A stretch of 41,533 nt of DNA from Bacteroidales bacterium (GCA_020636775.1 JACJXF010000022.1:1-41533); one strand, 5' to 3'. Positions 1 through 9,050 are shown, numbered from the stretch's first letter. Notes: generated from the sequence alone by a model not told the origin. Translations and numbers: made by a program.

Positions 1-508
1 CCGAAATACTATTCAGATTAGGATCATTAAAAGAATACACGGTACGGTAATTATAATTGTAATAATTTATGCTCATTTGAGGATCAGCCTCAATAAACCA
101 CTTCGACGGGAAGTAAAATCTGTTTGTGCTTGAAACATAGTAATTATAGTAGTTCGAACGACTTTTGTTTGATTGGGTAAGATTCAGGTTTTCCATTTTA
201 TTATTGTTTACCTGAGGAGACTGCACGGCATAACCTGTACGAAATACCCCCTGAAACCGCTCACTATTATGGAAACTGTATAAATTGCCGTTGAAGTTAT
301 TATTTGTGTTATAGTTGTAAGAATTACCCTGATCGTTTCCATCCTTATCAAAATTGTTTGTATTACCGGAAGAATTATTTCCAGCTAAACTAAATTGCAA
401 TTCATTCCTTTTATATTCTGGTAAGGCAAATTTTGACAAATCTAAATTCTGCGCATATACTCCCAAAAATGAGAAGTATGTGATACTAAGAGCTAAAAGT
501 TTTTTCAT
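1..508 (-). CDS. Secreted, probably outer-membrane protein (C-terminus missing)
   Basis: The reading frame opens at the ATG at 506-508 and runs without a stop off the left edge, giving 169 visible residues. It starts with a clear signal peptide (MKKLLALSITYFSFLGVYAQ) that ends in an Ala-Gln cleavage-type site common in Bacteroidota. The mature part is very rich in Asn, Tyr and Ser, and alternates short polar and aromatic stretches, as in beta-barrel outer-membrane proteins. I do not recognise the family. The call of an exported envelope protein is firm; outer-membrane barrel is an inference from composition. Confidence 0.6.
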   Translation of the reverse strand, partial: MKKLLALSITYFSFLGVYAQNLDLSKFALPEYKRNELQFSLAGNNSSGNTNNFDKDGNDQGNSYNYNTNNNFNGNLYSFHNSERFQGVFRTGYAVQSPQVNNNKMENLNLTQSNKSRSNYYNYYVSSTNRFYFPSKWFIEADPQMSINYYNYNYRTVYSFNDPNLNSIS

Positions 509-557
509 AGTGAAAGATTGGAAAATATTTTAGAAAATTATTGAGTTTCCTGATGAC

Positions 558-1064
558 TTAATCTATGGTCTCTGCGAGTCTGATAAGCGATTCTCCGGAC
601 AGCCGGTTCAAGAGCCACTCTTTTTTTATCTCAGCTCCAAGGGATTTATAAAATTTAATGGAAGGAGTATTCCAGTCGAGCACGCACCATTCCAGTCTTC
701 CGCAATTCTTTTCAACCGCGAGTCGCGCAAGATATTTCAGCAATTCCTTTCCAAAGCCTCTTCCCCTCATCTCTTCGTGAACAAACAAATCCTCCAGGTA
801 AATACCGGGCTTACCCAGAAAAGTTGAGAAATTATAGAAATATAAGGCAAATCCAACAGGCATACCCTCGTATTCACCTATCACAACATGTGCAACGGCA
901 TCTTCTGAAAAAATGTATTTTTCAATATCGGAAGGAACAGCACTCACCAATTCCGACATCTTCTCATATTTTGCCAGAGCTTTGATAAAATCCAGAATCA
1001 GGATGATGTCTTTCTTTTCAGCTTTACGAATAGCAAAGCCGGGGATTGATTCTTTCATTGTCAT
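558..1064 (-). CDS. GNAT N-acetyltransferase, diamine/thialysine acetyltransferase-like
   Basis: This 168-residue protein is a single GNAT domain that would transfer an acetyl group from acetyl-CoA to a primary amine. The acetyl-CoA binding loop is visible as RGRGFGKELL near residues 100-109, preceded by the typical strand LEDLFVHEEM. The C-terminal strand WCVLDWNTPSIKFYKSLGA is characteristic of the spermidine/spermine and thialysine acetyltransferase (SSAT) group, and the length matches that family. The substrate (polyamine, thialysine or another small amine) cannot be read from sequence. It starts at ATG 1064; a second Met two codons on is equally possible. The next gene upstream on the same strand begins beyond 1099 and is also acetyltransferase-like. 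Confidence 0.85.
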   Translation of the reverse strand: MTMKESIPGFAIRKAEKKDIILILDFIKALAKYEKMSELVSAVPSDIEKYIFSEDAVAHVVIGEYEGMPVGFALYFYNFSTFLGKPGIYLEDLFVHEEMRGRGFGKELLKYLARLAVEKNCGRLEWCVLDWNTPSIKFYKSLGAEIKKEWLLNRLSGESLIRLAETID

Positions 1065-1098
1065 ACATTAAATTTTATAGCATTGAAATTTTTTCTTA

Positions 1099-2223
1099 TC
1101 AGGTGGCATCAAAGGCCGAAATAAAAGTGGGATTTTTGTAAAAAAGTTCTTTCTCCTCCTGTTCCCAGCCATTAAATTTCACTTTCACATCTACTTCCAC
1201 CCTCTTTATCCCCCGTCCTATCATTCCGGCATCAACAGCCGAATCAAGTGTTTTTAAAACCTTACTTCCCGTATCTGACCAGGTAATAAGCAGATGAGTT
1301 TTATTCATTTTACAGGCCCCTTCCAGCAAATCATTAAGTATATGCTCGTATCCCTCTTCCCAGAAAATATAATCAGCCGCAATAAATTTTAGCTTTCGGG
1401 CATTGAATATCCGGTTAAACAAAGGAATAAAGGGCAAAAAATTCACCAGCAGTTTTCCTGAAATTCCGGGCATGTCCTTAACAATCCACATATCCGGATT
1501 TGCCTGTAGTCCTGCCACAATTTTCCCATCTGTTTTATAAACCAGGTAATCGTTCCTGTAAAAAAGATTATCCTCCATATACAGGGTATGGTCCTTATAA
1601 AAATGTCCAAGTTTCTTCCGTACCTCCTCTTCTTCATTTTTTGACAAACGAACCACATGACTGTTTCTTTTTGGGAGAAACCTGCTGAACATGAAGGTAG
1701 TGAAATTTCTTACTGTTTCAAATCCATTTTGATTGGCAAATTGTACTGACTGGAAATTTGCCTGTTCAATATAAGCGTATACCAGGGATTTTTCTGTTCC
1801 TTCAGCCAGTCCGGTGAGTAATTCGCCGGGACGCTCAAGATAAGGAGAAGCCGTTTTTCGTAATAATGACATCCCTCTTCCCGAGTTTTCAAACAGCTTT
1901 TCTTTTCGGGGTTTTAAGGATTTTAAGGGAGCCTTTATCGCGAAATACCGCACATACCAGGATGTAAATTTCCTGTCCGAATAGTTGGTCTCCCTGCTGC
2001 ACAATCCAACGGACCCAAGAATTTTTTCACTTTTCCGTAAAATGAGAAAAAACGGCTTGCCCAGATTCCTTAGCTTTTCAGCCGTCTGAGTATGCTTATA
2101 CCTTATCCCACCGGGCGTTCCCAATACCGTGCCTTCAAGGAAAGCAAGCAGATCACCTCCCGGTTCCTTATCAACCGATACCTTTAATTCATGATGTTTA
2201 ACAACAAGATTATCTGTTTCCAT
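1099..2223 (-). CDS. GNAT-like acetyltransferase family protein, hypothetical
   Basis: A 374-residue soluble protein without signal peptide or membrane segment. Its N-terminal half has the feel of a GNAT fold: a strand plus helix (KPFFLILRKSEKILGSVGLCSRET), then WYVRYFAIKAPLKS, and later a segment about queuing on similar neighbours (YIEQANFQSVQFANQNGFETVRNFTTFMFSR) that resembles the last helix-strand of GNAT enzymes. The C-terminal half looks like a second, degenerate copy of the fold. No clear acetyl-CoA P-loop glycine motif is visible, so activity is uncertain. It lies upstream of the SSAT-like gene on the same strand, 35 bases apart, and may be co-transcribed. It is divergent from the GH5 gene. 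Confidence 0.6.
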   Translation of the reverse strand: METDNLVVKHHELKVSVDKEPGGDLLAFLEGTVLGTPGGIRYKHTQTAEKLRNLGKPFFLILRKSEKILGSVGLCSRETNYSDRKFTSWYVRYFAIKAPLKSLKPRKEKLFENSGRGMSLLRKTASPYLERPGELLTGLAEGTEKSLVYAYIEQANFQSVQFANQNGFETVRNFTTFMFSRFLPKRNSHVVRLSKNEEEEVRKKLGHFYKDHTLYMEDNLFYRNDYLVYKTDGKIVAGLQANPDMWIVKDMPGISGKLLVNFLPFIPLFNRIFNARKLKFIAADYIFWEEGYEHILNDLLEGACKMNKTHLLITWSDTGSKVLKTLDSAVDAGMIGRGIKRVEVDVKVKFNGWEQEEKELFYKNPTFISAFDAT

Positions 2224-2319
2224 TTAGTAAAATATTCTTCAATTTTTCTGATTATGTCCTCATCAGGGAGACTCTTTCTTAAGCAGATCGTTTATTATGC
2301 AATTTACTTGAATAATTGA

Positions 2320-2327
2320 TATATTTG
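2320..2327 (+). promoter_or_regulatory. Bacteroidota-type -7 promoter box for the GH5 gene
   Basis: TATATTTG matches the TAnnTTTG consensus of the Bacteroidota housekeeping sigma factor exactly and lies 24 bases before the GH5 start codon. No good TTTG -33 box is present at the usual distance, so the call rests on the -7 box and its position. Confidence 0.45.
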
Positions 2328-2350
2328 AATGCCAACCATAATTACTAAAC

Positions 2351-4318
2351 ATGAAAACAATATTCAAAATACTTTTATCAGTATTGGTATTGGGAATGCT
2401 AAGCATGTCCGCCCCTCTCCCTGCACAAACACCCTTCTCAAAGGGTGTTAATCTCACCGGATGGCTTCAGACCTCAGGAATCAAGCAGGTGCAATTTACA
2501 AAGTATACACGGCAGGACTTTGTAAACATAAGCAGTCTGGGATGCGATGTGGTCAGACTCCCCATCGACATGACGGCCATGACAAACGGATCACCCGATT
2601 ATGTTATTGATCCCTTGCTTTACATGTTGCTTGACTCAGTGGTTGCCTGGTCAGAAGAATTGCATATTTACCTTATCCTTGATAACCACACCATGGATCC
2701 CGGAACAAATACCAGCACTTCCATTGCAGGTATGCTTGATAAAATCTGGGTACAACTGGCCGATCATTATAAGGGAAGTTCCGATTATATCCTATATGAA
2801 TTGCGAAATGAACCCCATGGAATATCCACAGCAGCATGGGCTCAGATAGAGCTCAACCTGATAAATTCCATTCGTGCCATCGATACAGTCCACACCATCG
2901 TTATCGGTGCTTCTGGCTGGAACAGCTATAGCGAATTATCCAAGCTTCCGGTATTTGCTGACACAAACCTGATATATACTTTTCACTTTTACGATCCGTT
3001 TTTATTTACCCATCAGGGTGCTACCTGGCCTACTCCATCGATGGGGTCGCTGGCAGGCGTGCCTTTCCCTTACGACTCGGCAAGTATGCCGGCCTGCCCT
3101 GCTGACCTGAAAGGAACCTGGATTGAAAGCTCACTTGCGAATTCATACAAGACAGATGGCACTGTTGCAAAGGTGAAACAACTGATTGATCAGGCTGTAA
3201 CATTTAAAAATACACGCAATGTGAATGTTTTCTGCGGGGAATTCGGGGTATATGATCTCAATTCCGATCCTGCCGACAGGGTAGCCTGGTACGACACGGT
3301 GAGGGTATACCTGGAAGAAAAAGGAATTCCCTGGACTATCTGGGATTATCATGGTGGCTTTGGGATATTTAATAAGGGAGGTAAGGGATTGTTTGAATCG
3401 GATCTGAATATCCCTCTGGTTAATGCACTTGGCTTCACAGCACCGGAGCAGCATCCTTATGAAATTTCACCCGACACCATAGGTTTTTCAATTTATAAGG
3501 ATTTTGTTCAGGAAAAATTATTGGGTTCAGCCTCCGCCTCAAGTGGAATTGCAGATTTCTTTTCAACGGTATATAAACATACCGGAAGCTACTCCATCGA
3601 GTTTTCAGGAGTTAGTCAGTATAATAATTTTGCTTTCGATATGTCACCGGACAAAGACCTTAGCTATCTAAAGGATCATAATTACTTTCTCGAGTTCTAT
3701 GTCAAAGCCACGGGACCACAAACCTCCTTCGATGTTCGGTTTATAGATACCAAAACGGGTCCCGACGACCATCCCTGGCGTATGCGCAGAATAATCGGCC
3801 AATCGCTGGCACCCTTTGATGGTGAATGGCATTATGTGAAGCTCCCCCTTTCCTCTTTTACTGAACATGGATCATGGGATAATGCCTGGTTTAACCCCAT
3901 TGGAGCTTTTGACTGGACTGCCATCGACCGGCTGGAGTTTGTGGCTGAAGAAGCTGCCATGGGAACCAACAGCATGTGGTTTGACGATATTTCCATCACC
4001 GACACAACCATTTATTCAGGCATTAATTCTCCCGCCTTTCCTAATCCTATTGCTTTGCTTGAAGCATATCCCAATCCGGTCTCCTCCTCAAGCATTATTT
4101 CCTACAGACTGCAATCGCCCGGTTTTACTGAGCTGACGATTTCATCCATTACAGGTCAGACAGTGGGTAAACTGAGAAATACATTTCAACAGTCAGGCAC
4201 CTACAACCTTACTTTGGGTGATTTGAATATTTCGGATAAGAACCTATCTGCTGGCATTTATGTCTGCAGTCTGAAAAGTTCAGGATTTACATCAACGATA
4301 AAACTAATAGTGCATTAA
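2351..4318 (+). CDS. Secreted GH5 glycoside hydrolase (endoglucanase-like) with T9SS sorting domain
   Basis: A 655-residue exported enzyme predicted to cleave beta-1,4-linked polysaccharide such as cellulose or mannan by the retaining mechanism. The signal peptide covers about residues 1-25. The GH5 barrel spans about 27-365: the acid/base is Glu154 in LRNEPHG and the nucleophile Glu297 in CGEFGVYD, with DNH at 111-113 and HFYDP at 212-216 in the expected order. Residues about 370-560 form a beta-rich module (FYVKATGPQTSFDVRF, later MWFDDISI) like a jelly-roll carbohydrate-binding module, though I cannot name its family. Residues 569-655 are a type A T9SS C-terminal sorting domain (YPNPVS ... 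GIYVCSL). It should be exported to the cell surface. A CBM9-like gene converges from the other strand 10 bases downstream. Confidence 0.9.
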   Translation: MKTIFKILLSVLVLGMLSMSAPLPAQTPFSKGVNLTGWLQTSGIKQVQFTKYTRQDFVNISSLGCDVVRLPIDMTAMTNGSPDYVIDPLLYMLLDSVVAWSEELHIYLILDNHTMDPGTNTSTSIAGMLDKIWVQLADHYKGSSDYILYELRNEPHGISTAAWAQIELNLINSIRAIDTVHTIVIGASGWNSYSELSKLPVFADTNLIYTFHFYDPFLFTHQGATWPTPSMGSLAGVPFPYDSASMPACPADLKGTWIESSLANSYKTDGTVAKVKQLIDQAVTFKNTRNVNVFCGEFGVYDLNSDPADRVAWYDTVRVYLEEKGIPWTIWDYHGGFGIFNKGGKGLFESDLNIPLVNALGFTAPEQHPYEISPDTIGFSIYKDFVQEKLLGSASASSGIADFFSTVYKHTGSYSIEFSGVSQYNNFAFDMSPDKDLSYLKDHNYFLEFYVKATGPQTSFDVRFIDTKTGPDDHPWRMRRIIGQSLAPFDGEWHYVKLPLSSFTEHGSWDNAWFNPIGAFDWTAIDRLEFVAEEAAMGTNSMWFDDISITDTTIYSGINSPAFPNPIALLEAYPNPVSSSSIISYRLQSPGFTELTISSITGQTVGKLRNTFQQSGTYNLTLGDLNISDKNLSAGIYVCSLKSSGFTSTIKLIVH

Positions 4319-4328
4319 AGGCGCTTTC

Positions 4329-4958
4329 TTAGAGCAGGATTATCTCACCAAAAGCAGAAGGAATGTGAAAATCGGGCTTCTCTGATTCAGGCCGTACCCA
4401 GCTGATCCACTTGAATTCCTTGTTATTGCTTTCGTTTAGCAGACATTTCCCCCGAAATATTCCGGTTTCTATTTTTCCCTTTTTCAGAAGCTCCAGTGCT
4501 TTTAAGGAATCCAGAGTTATCCTGCCACGGACGCAATAACCGTTAACAGTATATTCCGACTGTATTTCAATACCTTTCCACCTCCACGAATAGTCAAACT
4601 CCCTGTAAAAGCCCGCCTTGTAATCCAGAAGTCTGCCGGATGGATCCATTTCCAATCCAAAATACGGCTTCATATCCGAATCCCTTCTAAAGAATAACTC
4701 CACCCTGTCTGATTCAAGAACAGCCATTTTATCTGTTGAACTTTTCTCTATATGAATCTCTGAGTCAATAACATCAAAGCGGAAGAAAAGGTATCGTTTA
4801 TCATGCAAGGCCCTGAAAACCATTGATGGTGCAGGCTCACCATGCCAGGGATAACTAAAATCAGTAAGCACCTCACAGCCCGACCAGAATTCATCCTTTC
4901 TCATCCGGGTCCGGGTGAAATAGGAGTTTTTGTGAGAGATGATGCTGTACTTCTTCAT
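4329..4958 (-). CDS. CBM9-like carbohydrate-binding domain protein, no signal peptide
   Basis: A 209-residue protein that looks like one family 9-type carbohydrate-binding beta-sandwich: FWSGCEVLTDFSYPW, a central FRALHDKRYLFFRFDVIDSEI, the SDRVELFFRRD strand typical of CBM9-like domains, then GRITLDSLKAL. There is no signal peptide and no catalytic domain, which is odd for a carbohydrate binder and suggests either a cytoplasmic role or a non-classical partner. Many Bacteroidota carry such stand-alone CBM9-like proteins of unknown function. It is convergent with the GH5 gene; the shared neighbourhood hints at a common polysaccharide theme but is weak evidence. Confidence 0.7.
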   Translation of the reverse strand: MKKYSIISHKNSYFTRTRMRKDEFWSGCEVLTDFSYPWHGEPAPSMVFRALHDKRYLFFRFDVIDSEIHIEKSSTDKMAVLESDRVELFFRRDSDMKPYFGLEMDPSGRLLDYKAGFYREFDYSWRWKGIEIQSEYTVNGYCVRGRITLDSLKALELLKKGKIETGIFRGKCLLNESNNKEFKWISWVRPESEKPDFHIPSAFGEIILL

Positions 4959-5158
4959 GGATCAGGCTCTGAAAATCTTAAGCACAATTTACAACAATTC
5001 CGTGATTCCCTCAATTAATTAAATGTTTAGACTTCCATTGCTTTTTTAACGTTTCATTATGAGCTTTAAAATTGTTTTATACTGATGGACAAAGTATTTT
5101 TACTTATTAAATGATAGAATGTCCTTATTTTTTAATTGGAGTTAAATCCTACATAAAT

Positions 5159-5674
5159 ATGCGAAAACAGAGAAAATACATGAACCCATACCTTGCCGGC
5201 GTCCTTCTTGGGTTGGCGCTTTTGTCGGCCATATATTTCTCAGGCCGGGGACTAGGTGCCAGCGGAGGTATTAAATATTGTGTCGCATCCGTGATTGGTG
5301 CATTTAATCATAATGCTCCGGGAGGGACAGGATATTTTGCACAGTATTTTGAGGGGGGAGCCAGACCTCTTCAGAACTGGCTGGTTTATGAGATTCTGGG
5401 ACTTCTTATCGGAGGTTTTCTCTCAGGGCTCTACTCAGGCAGGCTAAAACTCAGGGTTGAGAAACCTACGCATGTTTCAACAACCCGAAGGCTTTTATTT
5501 GCTTTTCTGGGAGGTACATTTTTCGTCTTCGGAGCGCAGCTTGCAAGGGGATGCACCAGCGGAGCCGCTTTATCAGGAATGGCCGTGCTTTCAACTGCAG
5601 GCTTTGTAACAATGCTGGCGATTTTCGGCTCGGCCTATGCTTTTGCATGGTTCTTCCGGAAAAACTGGATCTGA
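5159..5674 (+). CDS. YeeE/YedE (TsuA-like) sulfur transporter, N-terminal half
   Basis: A roughly 171-residue integral membrane protein of the YeeE/YedE family, whose characterised members import thiosulfate using conserved cysteines in the channel. Visible family signatures are NPYLAGVLLGL, FSGRGLGASGG and the Cys motif ARGCTSGAALSGMA. Four or so hydrophobic segments are visible. The open frame extends upstream to an ATG at 5111, but the extra residues (IECPYFLIGVKSYIN) do not match the family, so I prefer the ATG at 5159; the ATG at 5180 (MNPYLAG) is also possible. It is half the size of full-length TsuA and is followed 57 bases later by the matching second half, so the transporter is split into two proteins. 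Confidence 0.85.
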   Translation: MRKQRKYMNPYLAGVLLGLALLSAIYFSGRGLGASGGIKYCVASVIGAFNHNAPGGTGYFAQYFEGGARPLQNWLVYEILGLLIGGFLSGLYSGRLKLRVEKPTHVSTTRRLLFAFLGGTFFVFGAQLARGCTSGAALSGMAVLSTAGFVTMLAIFGSAYAFAWFFRKNWI

Positions 5675-5731
5675 AAGACTAATAATCAGGAAAACATTCC
5701 TTTTTACAACAAAAAAACAAAAGAAAAACCT

Positions 5732-6334
5732 ATGTCACCATTTATAGAAATTACCAATTCATCCCCATTTCTGCAGTTTATAACTGCACTGCTCGTTGGC
5801 ATTATTTTCGGAATTGCGCTGGAGCAGGCCGGCTTTTCATCCAGCCGTAAACTGGCCGGCATGTTTTATGGCTATGATGCCACGGTTATAAAGGTGTTTT
5901 TCACCGCCGCAATTACTTCGATGATTGGCACACAATTCCTGCAATATTTCGGATTACTGGATATGAAGCAGGTTTATATAAATCATTATTACGTTTACGC
6001 CTCTATCGTTGGAGGGGTAATTATGGGAGCTGGATTTGTAATGGGGGGATTTTGTCCGGGTACCGGGATATCCGCTTTATCTATCGGAAAAATAGATGCC
6101 TTGTTCTACCTGCTGGGCGGAGCATTCGGAGCATTTCTTTTCGGTGAATTCTATCCAAAGCTCGATAAACTTGCCATGGCAGGATATAAGGGACCGGTGA
6201 AATTGTCAGAATCAATGGGAATAAACGACGGAGTATTTATTTTCCTTGTCATACTGATTGCTATCGGCATGTTCTGGCTGGCAGAAAAGGCGGAAAAACG
6301 ATTTGCACGTCCCGACATCAATACTGAATACTAA
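5732..6334 (+). CDS. YeeE/YedE (TsuA-like) sulfur transporter, C-terminal half
   Basis: A 200-residue membrane protein forming the second half of a split YeeE/YedE transporter. It carries the family start GIIFGIALEQAGFSSSRKLAGMFYG and the second conserved cysteine motif MGGFCPGTGISALSIGK, followed by a glycine-rich membrane helix (DALFYLLGGAFGAFLFGEFYP) and a last hydrophobic segment near residues 168-188. In single-chain TsuA proteins the two cysteine-bearing repeats lie in one polypeptide; here the two genes should assemble as a heterodimer in the inner membrane. It sits in an operon with the half before it and the rhodanese-like gene 11 bases after it. Confidence 0.87.
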   Translation: MSPFIEITNSSPFLQFITALLVGIIFGIALEQAGFSSSRKLAGMFYGYDATVIKVFFTAAITSMIGTQFLQYFGLLDMKQVYINHYYVYASIVGGVIMGAGFVMGGFCPGTGISALSIGKIDALFYLLGGAFGAFLFGEFYPKLDKLAMAGYKGPVKLSESMGINDGVFIFLVILIAIGMFWLAEKAEKRFARPDINTEY

Positions 6335-6345
6335 AAAATTTCAAA

Positions 6346-6954
6346 ATGACTTTCAGGTATAAATTTTCAATTATTCTGGCCGTTCTTGGTTTTATGGTCA
6401 TGGTACTATCGCTGGGCGGAGGTTTGCAAAAATCCCCCTCCCCCGAAAAAATCCTGCAGACACTTGAATCGGGTGAATATAAATTATCAGCCGATGAACT
6501 GGCAGCCAGCATTGTCGATGAAGATTCGAGCATGCAAATTATCGATCTGAGAAACCAGGATTTATACGGATTGTCGAGCCTTCCCGGCGCAATAAATGTC
6601 CCTTTCCACGACATTTTAACTGAGGCAAATGCAGCATGGTTCTCAGATAATTCGACAAGAAAAATATTGTACGCCAGTGACAGCTCTTTACCGGAATTGG
6701 CCTTCGTGCTTCTGAGTCAGAAAAACTTTCAAAATCTATATGTTCTTCAGGGCGGCATGACTGCATGGAATTCACTTATTATGCATTCTGAATTTACCGG
6801 AAAACAGATAAGTCCAAGGGAAAACGCCTTGTTTGAAAAACGTTTCAAAGCCCGCCGACTCTACAATCAGTGGAATGCCATGCCCGATAGTCTTAAGGCA
6901 AGCTTTTTTGCTGATAAGAAGAAGAAGGATAAGGAGCTTGTTGGGGGGTGCTGA
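6346..6954 (+). CDS. Membrane-anchored rhodanese-like protein lacking the catalytic Cys
   Basis: A 202-residue protein with an N-terminal membrane anchor (about residues 7-26) and a periplasm-facing rhodanese domain at about 45-145 (MQIIDLRNQDLYGLSSLPGAINVP, then NLYVLQGGMTAWN). In active rhodaneses the loop after the central strand begins with the sulfur-carrying Cys; here that loop reads KILYASDSSLPE, with Ala110 at the Cys position, so ordinary sulfurtransferase chemistry is not expected. A tail of about 50 residues, rich in Lys and ending in GGC, follows. It is the third gene of the YeeE/YedE operon, which suggests a structural or sulfur-binding role beside the transporter. Confidence 0.75.
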   Translation: MTFRYKFSIILAVLGFMVMVLSLGGGLQKSPSPEKILQTLESGEYKLSADELAASIVDEDSSMQIIDLRNQDLYGLSSLPGAINVPFHDILTEANAAWFSDNSTRKILYASDSSLPELAFVLLSQKNFQNLYVLQGGMTAWNSLIMHSEFTGKQISPRENALFEKRFKARRLYNQWNAMPDSLKASFFADKKKKDKELVGGC

Positions 6955-7041
6955 GGGGAAAAGGCATAATGCAAAATAGTGAATGCAAGGTGGAAAATGC
7001 AAAATGAGCAAAGCGAAATCCCGCTCTGTGTGAATACCCCC

Positions 7042-7081
7042 CGTAACCCCGTAACTTCGTTACTTCGTTACTTCGTTACCC
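7042..7081. repeat. Short tandem array of GTTACTTC-type units (8-bp period)
   Basis: Units of the form CGTAACCC, GTAACTTC, GTTACTTC, GTTACTTC and GTTACCCC follow one another directly before the 35-bp repeat core at 7082-7116. On the opposite strand the array reads as (A/G)GTAACGA units, comparable to the array beside the other copy of the core near 9161. It lies in the 170-base gap between the rhodanese-like gene and the convergent antiporter gene, which otherwise holds nothing I recognise. Confidence 0.7.
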
Positions 7082-7116
7082 CCATCGGCCGCCAAAGGCT
7101 TGCCGACGGCGGGCGT
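7082..7116 (-). repeat. 35-bp dispersed repeat core, left copy (inverted to 9124-9158)
   Basis: This 35-base stretch is the exact reverse complement of 9124-9158, which I checked base by base. The core itself contains short complementary arms (GCCGCC near one end, GGCGG near the other) and can fold into a hairpin. Together the two copies bracket the antiporter gene in inverted orientation. Confidence 0.85.
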
Positions 7117-7124
7117 CACCCCCA

Positions 7125-9050
7125 CTAATACCCCTGCATCCTCAGCCTCACATTCTCCAGACTGGCCGGTGAACCCAGAAGCGTTACAATATCGCCTCTT
7201 CTGAGTCTTGTGTAACCGTGTGAAATAATCATCTGGTCTCCCCTGCTGACAGACAGAATAATTACATCGGCAGGCAGGCGAAGGTTTCTGAGCGTAATTC
7301 CCTGAATATCCGGATTGATAATTTCAATTTCTATGGTATCCTGGTTCTCATCTTCGCCAAGAAGTACAGAAGTGGCGAGTGGAGAGCGCACATAGTGTTC
7401 AAGAAGTGAAACCATGGCGGTGGCAGGATCCATTATCAGAGCACCCAGTTTTAAAAATTTTGATTGGTTTTCACGATTCTGAGTTCTTACAATAAGATTC
7501 CGGGTGCCGTAATTCTCGTAGGCAAGCTCGCAAATGGAATAGTTTTCCTCATCCGAAAGAAGACAAATAAATGATCCGTAATCACCTGCCGAAAATTCAT
7601 CAAAACTCTCCTTAGCGATGCGCTCACATGCAAGTATATCTATTCCTATGCTTTCATGATTTTCAGGAATTTCATTCTGAGTGGCGATAGCTACCTTCCA
7701 GTCATGTTTTTTCAGTTGACGGGCAAGGGCAATGGATTGACTTTCAAGACCAAATATTAAGGCCGACTGGTTTACAGTGCTTCCTGCAGCGCCTTTTTTG
7801 TGTGCTTCACCCGAAAGTAAAATTGCCCATTTAAAGAAGGGAGGGCCAACAATCTGGTTAAGAAAAATAATGGAAATGACCAGGGTACTGAATTCAGGTC
7901 CCCAGCCGGGAAATTCACCCGAAATTATGGTGGCAAGTCCAAGCCCAACACCAGCCTGCGTAACATAGGGCATCCATGCGAGTAGGCTGAACTTCCATGA
8001 GTCGCCCGACAGTTTACCTCCCACTATACCGGCAATAAACAGAGATAATATACGGACGCCAAATAATATCAATGCAATCATCCAGATTTCCCCTAAAACT
8101 TTAAGGTCGAGCGAAGCCCCGGTAAGGGTGAAGAAAATTATATAGATTACCGGTCCTGTTCTCTCAATAATGTTTACAAAATCGGGCCGGTATTTACTGT
8201 AATTTGTAAGCAGGAAACTACCCAGTATACATGCAAGCAGTGGTTCAATATATATCTCAAATCCAAAATGCAGCGAAGAAAATTCCCTGAAGCCATAGGA
8301 TAAGAGATAAACCGAATATCCGGAAGCAAGAACAAGAAACATTTTCAGGCTGGTTTTGCCTGAAATCGATAAGAACAGGGCTATCAGCTTTGAAAGTAAA
8401 TACCCCAGAAAAGCGGAAAGACCGATTTCAACAAGGAGCACAAACAGAAATCCGGTGGTCATCCCTCCCCCGTTAACAAGAGATTCAGAGATACTAAGGA
8501 CAACTGAAAACAAAATAATTACCAGGAAATCCTTTACCACCGTTACTCCCAGAGCTGTTTGAGTAAAGGGTCCGGAAGCCCGCATTTCATTAACAATTGC
8601 AATGGCAGAAGCCGGCGACCGGGCAACAAAGATGGTACCGGCAAGCAGGGCAACTGCCAGACGGGTCATTTCGTTCATGCCCTTCATAAAGGGAATCATA
8701 CCGGAGAAAAAGTAAAAAGCAAGTCCACCCAGAATAAAGGTAACCAGCAGCTGGGAAATGGTCATATAGGTAATCGACCCAAGTCTGCTGCGCATTTCCT
8801 TAAGGTACAACTCTGTACCTACAGCAAGGGCAATAAAGGCAAGAGAAACATCATCAATAAAGTGCAATCTGGGAATGGCCTCCCTGGGAATCATATGCAA
8901 TACATCAGGTCCGGCAATGATTCCAATAATAATCAGTCCTGTAATCAGGGGCAATTTTATTTTACGGAATATTTCGGATATCTGCCCTGAAGCTATCGCA
9001 ATAATGGCAAAGGCAGCGAAAAATATTACAAATTCAGATATGGCATTCAT
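7125..9050 (-). CDS. CPA2-type cation/proton antiporter with C-terminal TrkA domains
   Basis: A 641-residue inner-membrane protein. About residues 1-410 form a 12-13 helix Na+/H+ exchanger domain of the Kef/CPA2 type (KLPLITGLIIIGIIAGP; AFIALAVGTELYLKE; AGTIFVARSPASAIAIVNE; GVTVVKDFLVIILFSV). From about residue 425 follows a Rossmann TrkA-N domain (ALIFGLESQSIALARQL) and from about 560 a TrkA-C domain (IILSVSRGDQMIISHGYTRLRRGDIVTLLGS). The architecture predicts K+ or Na+ efflux coupled to proton entry, gated by nucleotide or ligand binding to the cytosolic domains. The usual GxGxxG of TrkA-N is altered to GLESQS, so NAD binding may be lost. The gene is bracketed by inverted repeats at 7082 and 9124. 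Confidence 0.88.
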   Translation of the reverse strand: MNAISEFVIFFAAFAIIAIASGQISEIFRKIKLPLITGLIIIGIIAGPDVLHMIPREAIPRLHFIDDVSLAFIALAVGTELYLKEMRSRLGSITYMTISQLLVTFILGGLAFYFFSGMIPFMKGMNEMTRLAVALLAGTIFVARSPASAIAIVNEMRASGPFTQTALGVTVVKDFLVIILFSVVLSISESLVNGGGMTTGFLFVLLVEIGLSAFLGYLLSKLIALFLSISGKTSLKMFLVLASGYSVYLLSYGFREFSSLHFGFEIYIEPLLACILGSFLLTNYSKYRPDFVNIIERTGPVIYIIFFTLTGASLDLKVLGEIWMIALILFGVRILSLFIAGIVGGKLSGDSWKFSLLAWMPYVTQAGVGLGLATIISGEFPGWGPEFSTLVISIIFLNQIVGPPFFKWAILLSGEAHKKGAAGSTVNQSALIFGLESQSIALARQLKKHDWKVAIATQNEIPENHESIGIDILACERIAKESFDEFSAGDYGSFICLLSDEENYSICELAYENYGTRNLIVRTQNRENQSKFLKLGALIMDPATAMVSLLEHYVRSPLATSVLLGEDENQDTIEIEIINPDIQGITLRNLRLPADVIILSVSRGDQMIISHGYTRLRRGDIVTLLGSPASLENVRLRMQGY

